A stretch of DNA of 64,000 nucleotides, from positions 1,302,001 to 1,366,000 of the forward strand of contig NZ_LR134384.1 of assembly GCF_900637655.1 (NCBI RefSeq), read 5' to 3'. This DNA comes from Segatella oris (GTDB lineage: Bacteria > Bacteroidota > Bacteroidia > Bacteroidales > Bacteroidaceae). Below, one piece after another: positions 18,632-28,084 of this stretch (position 1 is the stretch's first letter; every line of letters starts with the position of its first letter). A program made the translations under genes and the position numbers. The notes beneath the pieces are model-generated. The model ran no database searches. It saw only the letters and a list, made by a program, of their open reading frames with translations, and was not told where the DNA came from.

Positions 18632-20029
18632 ATGAAAAAAATCCTATTATGGATGCTAACTGCTATATGTCTTCTCTCTGCTTGCCAGGGAGAAGACCGA
18701 AATAGCGGCGATAATACTTCCTTAGAAACATTTAGTGTGCAATTGAATCCCCAAAATACTTTGCGCGCTGATGTCGAAGTTAACATGAAGACTGCGACGA
18801 CTTATCATATCGAGTATTGGGAAAAAGACGTCCCAAAGACCATACAAAAGACACTGCCTGTAGTTGGAAATGGATTTGTGAAACGTACGCTTGTTTTGCT
18901 GAAACCTCACACGCAGTATGCTTGTCGATTGGTTTGTGCCGACGGGAAACAGTCTGCTGTGCGTACATTTACAACGCAGGCTGCACCGGATGATATTGCT
19001 CATGCAACGTTATTAACCGACGACATGCCTCGCGAGTTGCCCGGCTATCTGTTAGTTTACATGCGTAAATCGCCTGGCTATATTTATTTGCTCAATGCCA
19101 AGGGAGTTCCTGTGTGGTACGAATCTATTAAGGAAGGTGTATTGGTGGCAAATTTCGAACCGCGTACTCATAGGCTTTATATGATTACTAAACCCGTACA
19201 GAACGATTTCAACGAGGCCTATACCGGGCGTGTTTTCAAAGTGATTGATCTGTGGGGAAATACTATCGTTGAGAAGGAGCTTGCAACATTACCCGAGATG
19301 GAAGGACGGAAAGCACATCATGAATGTCGCCCTCTACCTGATGGAAGCGCAGTCTTAGTGACAACTGTCGACCGCAAATTCGACTTACGGGCGCAGGGTG
19401 GTTCCGACTGTGAGACTGTAACAGGCGATGGTTACGTCGTCATTGATTTGAAAGGGCAGGTTGTAAAGCAGTGGGACTGTTTCGGGACACTTGATCCAAA
19501 GACAGATTTGCAAATCATGCAAACCAGAGAAGATTGGCTGCATGCTAACTCTATCAACTACGATAAAGAGGGGAATTATTACATGACCTTTAACCGTCGG
19601 AGTGAATTGTGGAAGATAAACCCCACAACGGGGCAGGTAATCTATCGAGTTGGTAAGGTGGGTACTATTGCACTCCCTGCCGAAGGATGGGCTGACGGCA
19701 TGCACTGTGCTAATCCTGCTGCACCAGATGATGTGTTGGTTTTAGACAATGGACGCAATAATGTACATGGTTCGCGGGCATTACGTTATCAGGTAGATAT
19801 GGCAACACGGCAGACTCGACTGTTGTTGAACTGTGAACTTCCTCGTCAATACAGCACTCCCAACCGTGGAAATGTGCAGCAAATCAGCTCCGATATGCTT
19901 TTATTTGGAATGAGTGTGAAGAATTTAATCGTCTTCACAGATTGTAGCCGACAGGCACATATCTATCGTATTCTGTCGCTTTCGCATCTGCCTTATCGTG
20001 TGGAGTATATTCCTGAACTTCAATATTAG
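18632..20029 (+). CDS. Arylsulfotransferase-like (ASST family) lipoprotein
   Basis: 465 residues; lipoprotein signal LTAICLLSACQG. An N-terminal beta-sandwich (about 35-120) precedes a propeller with HHECRPLPDG (His229/230), WLHANSINYD (His304), DGMHCANP and VHGSRALRY. This arrangement resembles bacterial aryl-sulfate sulfotransferases (ASST/PF05935-PF14269), periplasmic or surface enzymes that move sulfate between phenolic compounds through a sulfohistidine. Which His is catalytic cannot be settled by eye. Last gene of the glycan locus, 8 bp after the preceding gene. Alternative: a non-enzymatic propeller lipoprotein. Confidence 0.7.
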   Translation: MKKILLWMLTAICLLSACQGEDRNSGDNTSLETFSVQLNPQNTLRADVEVNMKTATTYHIEYWEKDVPKTIQKTLPVVGNGFVKRTLVLLKPHTQYACRLVCADGKQSAVRTFTTQAAPDDIAHATLLTDDMPRELPGYLLVYMRKSPGYIYLLNAKGVPVWYESIKEGVLVANFEPRTHRLYMITKPVQNDFNEAYTGRVFKVIDLWGNTIVEKELATLPEMEGRKAHHECRPLPDGSAVLVTTVDRKFDLRAQGGSDCETVTGDGYVVIDLKGQVVKQWDCFGTLDPKTDLQIMQTREDWLHANSINYDKEGNYYMTFNRRSELWKINPTTGQVIYRVGKVGTIALPAEGWADGMHCANPAAPDDVLVLDNGRNNVHGSRALRYQVDMATRQTRLLLNCELPRQYSTPNRGNVQQISSDMLLFGMSVKNLIVFTDCSRQAHIYRILSLSHLPYRVEYIPELQY

Positions 20030-20122
20030 TTCCCAATTGTCGGTGATAGCATAATATTATGAGTCTCTATAAAAACAGAATAAGGGAAGCCTCAGCTCAA
20101 TAGTTGTATAAAAGAGAATAAC

Positions 20123-20162
20123 AATAATAGCCATTCCATAAACGTGGGATGGCTATTATTAT
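20123..20162 (+). terminator. Hairpin terminator of the glycan operon
   Basis: AATAATAGCCATTCC (20123-20137) pairs with GGGATGGCTATTATT (20146-20160) over 15 positions with one G-T wobble, 94 bases after the last stop codon. The following tract is T-rich but not a pure T run. Confidence 0.7.
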
Positions 20163-20353
20163 TCATCATGAATAATAATGTCGTTCAGAACAATCTGAAT
20201 TTTGCTGCTTATAAAAAATGATTATATTCTCTTTCACTATACGTGAGTATTTCAAATGAGAAACAATCTCACTTCAAATAAGCACTGTGTTTTGATATTT
20301 TGCAAATTGTTGATTATCAGGAAGTTATTATATATTAAGTCAAAATGTGGAAT

Positions 20354-20466
20354 AAGTCCACATGAGAATGCGGTGTAATCTCTATTGAATCACCATGCAA
20401 TCTGCGTCAAGTTATCACGTGTTTTGACTCAAACGGCGGTGTGTTTTGCATCAAATTACAACGCAT
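20354..20466 (+). repeat. Dispersed intergenic repeat, copy 2 (113 bp)
   Basis: Same orientation and nearly identical to 7849-7961. The two copies bracket the complete regulator-SusC-SusD-lipoprotein locus at a distance of 12.5 kb. Confidence 0.92.
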
Positions 20467-20724
20467 TCTGAATTGAATTGCGTGATGAAGTTGTTAGAGT
20501 TGAAGAATACACCTTATATTTTCGCTTCTTTTCTTCTATTTGGTAGTGTCTTGAAAAGTTGAGTTTCAACCAACAATTTTTACAAAAAGGGTCATGATGT
20601 ACGTGCTGAACAGCAGATATTTATATAGAAAAGGGAACTTTGCATGTTGTAGGTATCGCTTTTCATTGTTTGCAAATGACGATTGATAAATGTAGTTTAA
20701 TAGAGAGTTTCAAGTTTCCTTTGT

Positions 20725-21483
20725 TTATCGTATATCTATAGTTTCCCCTTCATGTGCTATGGACCAAAAGACTATTCCTTTCTCATCGGTAAATTCTTTC
20801 ATGCGCCAAGCACTCTCAAATCCGCTGGCGACAAAGTGCATGGGGACGAAGATGCCAACATTGAAACGGTCAATGAACTGTCTGGCACCACGTGTATATC
20901 CATTGCCAATGCGTGCATCAACGGGAAACATTACAATATCAAAAGCGTCTGTAATCTTTCGAATATCTTTTAACTCACCGAGGAAACGTTTCTCATCTTG
21001 GCATGGATTAATCAGTCCGAATTCCTCAGAGACAATGGTTCCACTCTCATAATTGTCATTAAGGAAACGGGCATACCAGTTATTAAGGTCGCCCGCATGG
21101 AAGATTTTCCTGTCAGAAACCTCTACAACCCATGAGACTCCACTGTCGTTACTGCCGGTGGCATACACTTTAATATGCTCGTCGTTCCATATTCCTCCCT
21201 TTGCCAACCATACGTCAGCACTTGTCTTTTCGGTCCTTCTGTGCCTCAGAATATCCTTGGAGAGAATATAGGTAAAGGTGATTGAAGGATATTCATGCCG
21301 CCATTCCAAGATTTCTTTGGTGAAGTGATCTTCGTGGAAATGGCTTGCAAACACGTAGACAGGCTTTTGGGTAGAAAGGGTCTTGGGAATTACACCTGTA
21401 GGATCTAACCAGTAATCGAAGATGAGAATGCAGCTTTGGGTCTCAATGACAAAACCGCTGTGGAAGATATAGGTGAGTCTCAT
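20725..21483 (-). CDS. Metallo-beta-lactamase-fold hydrolase
   Basis: 252 residues, cytoplasmic. FASHFHEDHF is the MBL metal motif (HxHxDH form), IFHAGDLNNWY supplies a further metal ligand, and VPMHFVASGF the late His. The N terminus MRLTYIFHSGFVIETQSCILIFDYW is typical of UlaG/RNase Z-like hydrolases. Its start overlaps the upstream gene by 4 bp (ATGA), indicating translational coupling. Substrate unknown. Confidence 0.85.
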   Translation of the reverse strand: MRLTYIFHSGFVIETQSCILIFDYWLDPTGVIPKTLSTQKPVYVFASHFHEDHFTKEILEWRHEYPSITFTYILSKDILRHRRTEKTSADVWLAKGGIWNDEHIKVYATGSNDSGVSWVVEVSDRKIFHAGDLNNWYARFLNDNYESGTIVSEEFGLINPCQDEKRFLGELKDIRKITDAFDIVMFPVDARIGNGYTRGARQFIDRFNVGIFVPMHFVASGFESAWRMKEFTDEKGIVFWSIAHEGETIDIR

Positions 21484-21797
21484 TTCTGTAATTCTTTGGG
21501 AACAAGTCTGCAGAGATGGTCTTCTCTGATGATTTTAGGAGCCGCCTTTCCTGCAAGTACTAATATTTTCTTACCGTTGCGGTAGATGTGCAATTGGCGC
21601 GAACGCACCACGGCCGTCAATCCTGTATCATTCTGCATGGCAATCCAAATGGCATGGTAAGTGCCATTTTCTTCGAATAGTTTCTCCCGGAGATGTGAGC
21701 AGAGATCAGCTGTATTTAGATTTATTGACATGCCTGTTTGTCTTTCTGAAAGGAGTATATTCATGAAATGGGCGTAGCTTCGTATTTCCCCTTTCAT
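21480..21797 (-). CDS. Small hypothetical protein coupled to MBL hydrolase
   Basis: 105 residues, no signal peptide, no membrane span, no family recognised. It overlaps the MBL gene by 4 bp and must be co-translated with it. The sequence has an alpha/beta character with a basic middle (TAVVRSRQLHIYRNGKK) and a Lys-rich end. A role as partner or regulator of the MBL protein is only inference from coupling. Confidence 0.65.
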   Translation of the reverse strand: MKGEIRSYAHFMNILLSERQTGMSINLNTADLCSHLREKLFEENGTYHAIWIAMQNDTGLTAVVRSRQLHIYRNGKKILVLAGKAAPKIIREDHLCRLVPKELQK

Positions 21798-21901
21798 GCT
21801 TAGTTTCTTGTTTTAAAGCATTTCATCATTTGCAGAAATCAGAGTCTATAGGGCAAAAGGTCTTGATAACTTAGCATGATTTTAGCTGTTGATAAAGGAA
21901 A

Positions 21902-21940
21902 AGGCGCTAAGGGAAAAAGTATTACCTTAGCGCCTCTTTT
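21902..21940 (-). terminator. Terminator downstream of rho
   Basis: AGGCGCTAAGG (21902-21912) pairs perfectly with CCTTAGCGCCT (21925-21935), 23 bases after the rho stop. The clean T run (TTTT at 21937-21940) is on the plus strand; on the minus strand the hairpin is followed by TTCCTTTATC, so it may work in both directions. Confidence 0.7.
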
Positions 21941-21962
21941 CTCTCAATCTGCAATAAGTATC

Positions 21963-23912
21963 TTATGAATTCATTGATAGCAGGAACTCTTCATTATCGC
22001 GTGTGTGCGCCATTCGGTCGTGAATAGAGTTCATTGCCTCTATTGGATTCATGTCGCTGATATATTTGCGGAGAATCCACATGCGGTCGAGTGTTGTCTT
22101 ATCCTGGAGCAAATCATCACGGCGTGTGCTTGAAGCCACAAGGTTAACAGCAGGGAATATACGCTTGTTGCTGAGCGAACGGTCGAGTTGAAGCTCCATA
22201 TTACCAGTGCCTTTGAACTCTTCGAAAATCACTTCATCCATTTTGCTGCCTGTATCAATAAGTGCAGTTGCAATGATCGTCAATGAACCACCGCCCTCAA
22301 TATTGCGGGCCGCACCGAAGAAACGCTTGGGTTTTTGCAGTGCGTTGGCATCGACACCACCCGTCAGAACCTTGCCACTGGCAGGACTTACGGTATTGTA
22401 AGCGCGGGCCAAGCGTGTGATAGAATCAAGGAAGATGACAACATCATGTCCACATTCAACCATGCGTTTTGCCTTCTCAAGTACGATGCCGGCTATCTTT
22501 ACATGGCGTTCGGCCGGTTCATCAAAAGTTGACGCTATGACTTCTGCATTGACAGTACGAGCCATATCGGTAACTTCTTCCGGACGTTCATCAATGAGTA
22601 GCATCATCAGATAGGCCTCGGGATGATTAGCGGCAATGGCATTTGCTATGTCTTTCATCAAGATTGTCTTACCTGTTTTAGGCTGTGCTACGATGAGGGC
22701 ACGCTGTCCTTTACCGATAGGAGAGAAGAGGTCGACGATGCGAGTCGATAGGTTTGTGGTGGCATGATCACCACAAAGCGTGAACTTCTCTTCAGGAAAG
22801 AGTGGTGTCAGATGTTCAAATGGAATGCGATCGCGCACTTCTGTTGGCTGACGGCCATTGATTTTGTCTATTGTTGTCAGTGGAAAATACTTCTCACCAT
22901 CGTGAGGAGGACGCACATGACATTGAATGACATCACCCGTTTTGAGTCCATATTTCTTGATGATATTCGTGGCAACATAGATATCGTCGGGCGAAGAAAG
23001 ATAGTTATAATCACTCGAACGAAGGAAACCATAGCCATCTGGCATTGCTTCGAGAACTCCGTTGGCTGTGATGAGGTCTGAAAAATCGAAACGTTCTACA
23101 TTCTGCTGTGCAGGAACAGAGTGCTGATAGCCTCCTTGTTGAGGCATTACTCCTGTTGTCGGATTATCAAACATGTCGAAATTTGGAACGACTCCTTGAT
23201 CTTCGATAGGTAGATCAACGACCGTGATGAAGTCTGTGCCGTCAGCGGGATCGCCTTCCCATACACCATTGATAGGAACCTTAGCTTCTTCAGTGTCCTT
23301 GTTATGGTCATTCATCTTGGCCTGAAGCTGTTCGAGGAGATTGTTCTTTTCTGTATCTTCCACAGCTGGAGAATTTGTAGAAAAGGCAGCTTCGGGAACG
23401 ATTTCTTCCTGTTGATTGGTTGTTTCTGCCTCTTCTGTGGGCTGTTTGGGTGTTTCTGCCGTAGCTTCCGTACTTTCTGTAGCGGCTTCTTTTGCACGTG
23501 CAGCCTCGGCTGCTGCAATTAATTCAAGTTCTTTCTTCGACTTTCTGCCACGATGTTTCGGCATAGCAGCCAGAAGTTCTTCAGGGTTGGGAACTTCTTC
23601 CGAGGTAGGCTCTTCGTCCTTAAAAAGCGATTTCTGTTCAGCAGTTGCTGACTTGCTTTTCTTTGTATCGAGGTTCTCGCCCTCTTTACCTTTTACAGTA
23701 TAGACACGATCGGTATCCTTTTTCACAATTCTTGTGCGTTTTCTTTTGGCGCTTAATGGATTTCTGTTACCTTCTTCTATGGCCTGTTTATCCAGAATAG
23801 CGTAAATGATATCTTCTTGACTATCTTTTTGGTTAAAGGTGACACCTAACTCGGAGGCAATCTTAGCCAGCTCGGTGACGTCCTTAGATAATAATTCGTC
23901 CTTGCTATACAT
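21963..23912 (-). CDS. rho: Transcription termination factor Rho
   Basis: 649 residues, longer than the ~420 of E. coli Rho because of an acidic/Lys-rich insertion (about residues 50-270) between the N-terminal helical domain ([21 protein letters not shown]) and the RNA-binding domain ([26 protein letters not shown] split here), as usual in Bacteroidota. Walker A is VAQPKTGKT, Walker [17 protein letters not shown], with the Q/R loops ending [14 protein letters not shown]. Hexameric RNA helicase/ATPase that ends transcription. Single-gene unit with its own promoter (23988-24018) and terminator. Confidence 0.97.
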   Translation of the reverse strand: MYSKDELLSKDVTELAKIASELGVTFNQKDSQEDIIYAILDKQAIEEGNRNPLSAKRKRTRIVKKDTDRVYTVKGKEGENLDTKKSKSATAEQKSLFKDEEPTSEEVPNPEELLAAMPKHRGRKSKKELELIAAAEAARAKEAATESTEATAETPKQPTEEAETTNQQEEIVPEAAFSTNSPAVEDTEKNNLLEQLQAKMNDHNKDTEEAKVPINGVWEGDPADGTDFITVVDLPIEDQGVVPNFDMFDNPTTGVMPQQGGYQHSVPAQQNVERFDFSDLITANGVLEAMPDGYGFLRSSDYNYLSSPDDIYVATNIIKKYGLKTGDVIQCHVRPPHDGEKYFPLTTIDKINGRQPTEVRDRIPFEHLTPLFPEEKFTLCGDHATTNLSTRIVDLFSPIGKGQRALIVAQPKTGKTILMKDIANAIAANHPEAYLMMLLIDERPEEVTDMARTVNAEVIASTFDEPAERHVKIAGIVLEKAKRMVECGHDVVIFLDSITRLARAYNTVSPASGKVLTGGVDANALQKPKRFFGAARNIEGGGSLTIIATALIDTGSKMDEVIFEEFKGTGNMELQLDRSLSNKRIFPAVNLVASSTRRDDLLQDKTTLDRMWILRKYISDMNPIEAMNSIHDRMAHTRDNEEFLLSMNS

Positions 23913-23987
23913 ACTAAGTATATGAAAAATATTGATTGAATAGAAGTGTGTTTCTCGAACGGAAACACAACTGTATTGATTTCACTG

Positions 23988-24018
23988 CAAAGGTAAGAAA
24001 AATATTTGTAAGTGCAAA
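23988..24018 (-). promoter_or_regulatory. rho promoter
   Basis: Reading the minus strand: TTTG (24018-24015), a 19-nt spacer, TACCTTTG (23995-23988). Perfect consensus and spacing. The -33 element lies inside the T tract of the rpsA terminator (24014-24050), so the end of one unit and the start of the next physically overlap. Confidence 0.8.
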
Positions 24019-24050
24019 AAAAGAGCCCGCTTTTTTCAAAGCAGGCTCTT
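24014..24050 (-). terminator. rpsA Rho-independent terminator
   Basis: On the minus strand AAGAGCC-T-GC and GC-G-GGCTCTT form a stem with one mismatch around a short A-rich loop, followed by a run of seven T (24020-24014). It starts 23 bases after the rpsA stop codon. Confidence 0.9.
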
Positions 24051-24073
24051 GTTATTATTGGTTAAGGCATGAA

Positions 24074-25855
24074 TTATTCGCCTTTTTCCATCTTAGCTTT
24101 CAGATCAGCAAGTACGTTGAGGTCGCCAAGAGAGGTACCTGCAGCTACATTGTTAATCTGGGCAGCAGCGTCAGACTTGTGAGCTGTGTGCTTACGAGCC
24201 GGCTTAGCTGCGACAACATCGTCCTTACCCTCTTCAAATGTACGGCTGTGAGAGAGGATGATGCGCTTGGTTTCTTTCACGAACTCAATCACCTTGAATG
24301 GGAGTTCCTCACCAAGCTGAGCCTGTGAACCATCTTCTTTTACAAGGTGCTTAGGTGTAGCAAAGCCTTCACCACCTTCGTTCAAGGTGATAACAGCACC
24401 CTTATCCATCATCTGAGTAATCTTACCTTCATGAACAGAACCTGGAGTGTAGAGTGTTTCATAGGTGTCCCAAGGATTATCTTCAAGCTGCTTGTGGCCG
24501 AGACTCAGACGGCGGTTCTCTTTGTCAATGTCAAGAACTACAACGTCGATTTCAGCACCAACAGTCGTGAATTCAGATGGATGCTTTACTTTCTTGGTCC
24601 AAGAGAGATCGCTGATGTGGATTAAACCATCAACACCTTCTTCAAGTTCAACGAAGATACCGAAGTTAGTGAAGTTGCGAACCTTTGCCGTATGCTTGCT
24701 ACCAACAGGATATTTGCTTTCGATAGCCTCCCATGGATCTTCCTTGAGCTGCTTGATGCCGAGGCTCATCTTGCGTTCGTCGCGGTCGAGAGTCAGAATG
24801 ACTGCTTCCACTTCGTCGCCTACATGCATGAACTCCTGTGCTGAACGCAAGTGCTGACTCCATGACATTTCGCTTACATGGATAAGACCTTCAACACCTG
24901 GCTGGATTTCAACGAAAGCACCATAATCTGCAATAACGACAACTTTACCCTTTACATGGTCACCTACCTTCAGGTCTGGGCTGAGTGCATCCCATGGGTG
25001 AGGAGTGAGCTGCTTCAAGCCGAGAGCAATGCGCTTCTTATCTTCATCGAAGTCAAGAATAACGACATTAATCTTCTGATCGAGTGCAACAACCTCGTGT
25101 GGATCGCTTACGCGGCCCCAAGAGAGGTCTGTAATATGAATGAGTCCGTCAACACCACCGAGGTCAACGAATACACCATAAGAAGTGATGTTCTTGACTG
25201 TACCCTCGAGTACCTGTCCTTTCTCAAGGTGAGAGATAATCTCTTTCTTCTGTGCTTCCAACTCAGCTTCAATCAAAGCCTTATGAGAAACGACAACATT
25301 GCGGAATTCCTGATTGATTTTTACAACCTTGAACTCCATGGTTTTGCCTACGAATACATCGTAGTCGCGTATAGGATGAACGTCAATCTGGCTGCCTGGG
25401 AGGAATGCCTCAATACCGAATACATCAACAATCATACCACCTTTAGTGCGACACTTGATGTAACCCTGAATGATTTCCTCATTCTCGAGCGCTTCGTTAA
25501 CCTTGTCCCAGCTCTTGTTCAGACGGGCCTTGCGGTGAGAAAGAACCAACTGGCCTTTCTTGTCTTCCTGGTTTTCTACGTAAACCTCAACCTTGTCACC
25601 GACCTTCAAATCTGGATTGTAACGGAATTCAGAAGCAGGAATGATACCATCGCTCTTGTAACCGATGTTAACAACCACTTCTTTCTTGTCGAGAGAGATA
25701 ACAGTACCCTCTACAACCTGATGCTCCTGAATCTTGTTCAGGGTTTCGTCATAAGCCTTTTCAAGGTCTTGCTTGCTGACGTTTGCGCTTGAACCATTCT
25801 CAAACTCGTCCCAATTGAAGTCTGCCAATGGCTGTACGTTCTTTAATTCTGACAT
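24074..25855 (-). CDS. rpsA: 30S ribosomal protein S1
   Basis: 593 residues with consecutive S1/OB domains: VVEGTVISLDKKEVVVNIGYKS, IIQGYIKCRTKGGMIVDVFG, VLEGTVKNITSYGVFVDLGG, HVKGKVVVIADYGAFVEIQPG, HTAKVRNFTNFGIFVELEEG and VHEGKITQMMDKGAVITLNEGG, i.e. six domains. The pattern G-hydrophobic-hydrophobic-H-hydrophobic-S (GLIHVSEMSW, GLIHISDLSW) repeats as expected. It binds mRNA leaders on the small ribosomal subunit; in Bacteroidota, where Shine-Dalgarno sequences are rare, its role is thought especially important. Own promoter at 25935-25966. Confidence 0.97.
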   Translation of the reverse strand: MSELKNVQPLADFNWDEFENGSSANVSKQDLEKAYDETLNKIQEHQVVEGTVISLDKKEVVVNIGYKSDGIIPASEFRYNPDLKVGDKVEVYVENQEDKKGQLVLSHRKARLNKSWDKVNEALENEEIIQGYIKCRTKGGMIVDVFGIEAFLPGSQIDVHPIRDYDVFVGKTMEFKVVKINQEFRNVVVSHKALIEAELEAQKKEIISHLEKGQVLEGTVKNITSYGVFVDLGGVDGLIHITDLSWGRVSDPHEVVALDQKINVVILDFDEDKKRIALGLKQLTPHPWDALSPDLKVGDHVKGKVVVIADYGAFVEIQPGVEGLIHVSEMSWSQHLRSAQEFMHVGDEVEAVILTLDRDERKMSLGIKQLKEDPWEAIESKYPVGSKHTAKVRNFTNFGIFVELEEGVDGLIHISDLSWTKKVKHPSEFTTVGAEIDVVVLDIDKENRRLSLGHKQLEDNPWDTYETLYTPGSVHEGKITQMMDKGAVITLNEGGEGFATPKHLVKEDGSQAQLGEELPFKVIEFVKETKRIILSHSRTFEEGKDDVVAAKPARKHTAHKSDAAAQINNVAAGTSLGDLNVLADLKAKMEKGE

Positions 25856-25934
25856 AAAAAATTTAATTTAATAAAGTTAGACTTTATGTGAATGTAGCGT
25901 ATCTCTAATAAAGAGCATACGCTCGAAACGGGTG

Positions 25935-25966
25935 CAAAGGTACGGCTTTTCATAGGAATGAGCAAT
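25935..25966 (-). promoter_or_regulatory. rpsA promoter
   Basis: Minus strand: TTG (25965-25963), 20-nt spacer, TACCTTTG (25942-25935), giving a leader of about 75 nt before the rpsA ATG. Matches the Bacteroidota consensus. Confidence 0.75.
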
Positions 25967-26376
25967 TCCTGGAAAGGATATTTGTAAATTGGTTAAAGTT
26001 ATTTAACATTATAGTGTGGTATGTTTGGTCTAACGGATTTATGCATTCAAGCAGAACCTTCAACGAATATCATGGTTACATTTAAATCAGATGACGCTAT
26101 GCCACAATGTCTGCTACTGTGTGTTTTTATGCTGTATCGTTTTCATTATCAATTGTGTTGGGCTTTCGATTCAAGGCAAATTACATGGTCATTTGATACG
26201 AATTATGCGGTTATTTCATAAAGATTGTAGCATGATTTAATAGTGTTTAGTGGGTTCTTTACAAAGAATTTATGTGCAGAAACGACACTTTGCCTTGGTG
26301 AGTGAATTGAATGTTTCGTGGCAAAACGCCTTTTTTATATTATTTTAAGTATCATTAAATATCACTATTATTGAGT

Positions 26377-26408
26377 ATTGCCAGATCAATTGGTTCTTTA
26401 TAATTTTG
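26377..26408 (+). promoter_or_regulatory. Promoter with long leader upstream of lipoprotein gene
   Basis: ATTG (26377-26380), 20-nt spacer, TAATTTTG (26401-26408). The next gene starts at 26715, so the untranslated leader would be about 300 nt. The leader includes the palindrome AAAGATCT-C-AGATCTTT near 26585-26601. Confidence 0.5.
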
Positions 26409-26714
26409 CATCCATAAACGAATCTTACAGTTTGTTTCTGATCAAACAACCACGATCTTTTGGACTTTGAGTGTTGCCAATATCATCTTTGAGATGGAAA
26501 AATGCATTGAGATGATTTATACTTATGAGTAAAGAGGAGAAGAGAAGTTGTTGTAAAGAGAATCTTATCTTTCGTTTTGGATAAAGATCTCAGATCTTTT
26601 AATCATCAATCTCTTGTAGTGTATGTTGCGAGGGTTATGGGAAAACATAGCTGAAGCTTTAAAGACATCATCAGAATGCATAAAAAATAAAGTATAATTT
26701 AACAGATAATAGAA

Positions 26715-27938
26715 ATGAAATTCATGAGAACAATCTTCCCGTTGATTGTTATTTTCTTCTTGGTAGTGGCCTGTAGAAACAATAACGAGAATGATGTGCA
26801 GATGTCAAATGGCATAGCCCTTTCTGTGGTTGGCAATGCCTTTATGTCTGAAGATGATGCAGAGGGCGTTACACTCAATGTGTTGATAGCCTTTGCTCCC
26901 ACAAAAGACGAGACCATAGAGTTGACTTTGGAGGGCAATGAAGACGACATCGTGCACTTAGACCATAATGTTTTGCATTTTAAGGCAAAGCAAAAGGAGG
27001 CTACTGTGAAAGTGATATCCAATGCTAAGCATGCGCTTTCAGTACCAAAGACGCTGAGTATAACCATCGGAAATACATCAGACCCACGAATGAAAGCTGC
27101 AGATGAAGGGGTGAAAATCGTGGTTACACCTGATGCCGACATCCCCGTTTTGACGCCTGAACAGCTGCAACTCATTGCAGGATATAAAGAAAAGTTTGGT
27201 TTTGACCTCACTTCTCTATTAGGCAAGGTGCCTGTTGAGGTCACAGTTTTATTTAACACCAAAGATAAAGAGGAATTTTTCAAGGGGCAATCCAAGGCTT
27301 CTTTTAAGGGGTTCAGCATCATCACGCTCAGTGAGAAGGCAACAGCCGATGCGCCGATACTAAAGATTGTGGACAATCCTATGGGGCTAACGTCATTCTT
27401 TTACGATGTGTTGAAAGCTAAAACCGTGGAAGATCATGAGTTCTTTTTGCAGCAACCTTATGGCAGTGCGATAGTGCAGGCTATTAATTACGATGCAACA
27501 AAGGAACAATTCAGCATGAGCCTCGACGATATTAAGCTCATTCCGTCCTCAGGTGAGGTGGAGTTTGTGGTTCAACGTTCTAACCACTACGACGAGATGA
27601 TATCCGCTTTACCCTTTGTTTATTACTTTTCAGCATGGGAAAGGGTTAAGGAACTACGTGACAAAGGAACTTTGGTATATGTGAAAGAGAATGGAAAGAT
27701 TGTGGGTTATCAAATTACCGACGAGTTTCTTTTAGCCGGTGGCTCGATTGATCCCCAACGTTGGCTTGGTATAAGTGATATAAGTCGCGACACATATAAT
27801 AACACTCCTTCTGATTGGGTGACGCCAAAAGGTCATGTAGATTTTACGAAAGGGACGATGACATTTGTGTTTCCATGGGACTTTGAGGCGGCAAATGGCT
27901 ATCAACAAGTGAGTGTCACCTATACGATGCACAAGTAA
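26715..27938 (+). CDS. Hypothetical lipoprotein with N-terminal beta-sandwich domain
   Basis: 407 residues; lipoprotein signal FPLIVIFFLVVACRN. Residues about 35-140 look like an Ig/Calx-beta-type sandwich (VTLNVLIAFAPTKDETIELTLEGN, ATVKVISNAKHALSVPKTLSITIG). The remainder, from LTPEQLQLIAGYKEKFGFDL, mixes helices and strands and was not assigned to a family. Surface or periplasmic location expected. Followed by two further secreted-protein genes in the same direction, perhaps one transcription unit. Function unknown. Confidence 0.8.
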   Translation: MKFMRTIFPLIVIFFLVVACRNNNENDVQMSNGIALSVVGNAFMSEDDAEGVTLNVLIAFAPTKDETIELTLEGNEDDIVHLDHNVLHFKAKQKEATVKVISNAKHALSVPKTLSITIGNTSDPRMKAADEGVKIVVTPDADIPVLTPEQLQLIAGYKEKFGFDLTSLLGKVPVEVTVLFNTKDKEEFFKGQSKASFKGFSIITLSEKATADAPILKIVDNPMGLTSFFYDVLKAKTVEDHEFFLQQPYGSAIVQAINYDATKEQFSMSLDDIKLIPSSGEVEFVVQRSNHYDEMISALPFVYYFSAWERVKELRDKGTLVYVKENGKIVGYQITDEFLLAGGSIDPQRWLGISDISRDTYNNTPSDWVTPKGHVDFTKGTMTFVFPWDFEAANGYQQVSVTYTMHK

Positions 27939-28084
27939 ATCGCGAATATCTAATCATCATTGACAACGGCAACATCATTTAGTTTGCAATCCAACTTACT
28001 CTTGTAATGATAAGTTATCAGGTGATTTACAATGCAGCTATCAAGCATATAAACAATGAAAAGAAACATAAAATTCAATCAACA

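Larger units (their letters stand above)
20030..20724. other. Intergenic region after the glycan locus
   Basis: Between a plus-strand operon and a minus-strand operon, so convergent. Contains a strong hairpin terminator (20123-20162) and repeat copy 2 (20354-20466). The remainder, about 20467-20724, is AT-rich without recognisable features. Confidence 0.8.
25856..26714. other. Divergent intergenic region rpsA / lipoprotein
   Basis: 859 bp between divergent genes. Contains the rpsA promoter on the minus strand (25935-25966) and a plus-strand promoter (26377-26408). The 66-codon frame at 26021-26221 shows no start context or composition that supports a gene. The rest is AT-rich. Confidence 0.75.

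Noticed and set aside
24878..25792. 304-codon plus-strand frame
   Set aside because: Entirely antisense to rpsA, whose six S1 domains are clear; the antisense frame arises from codon bias.
26021..26221. 66-codon plus-strand frame in the rpsA/lipoprotein gap
   Set aside because: No promoter in front, no recognisable domain and low-complexity hydrophobic composition; probably chance.
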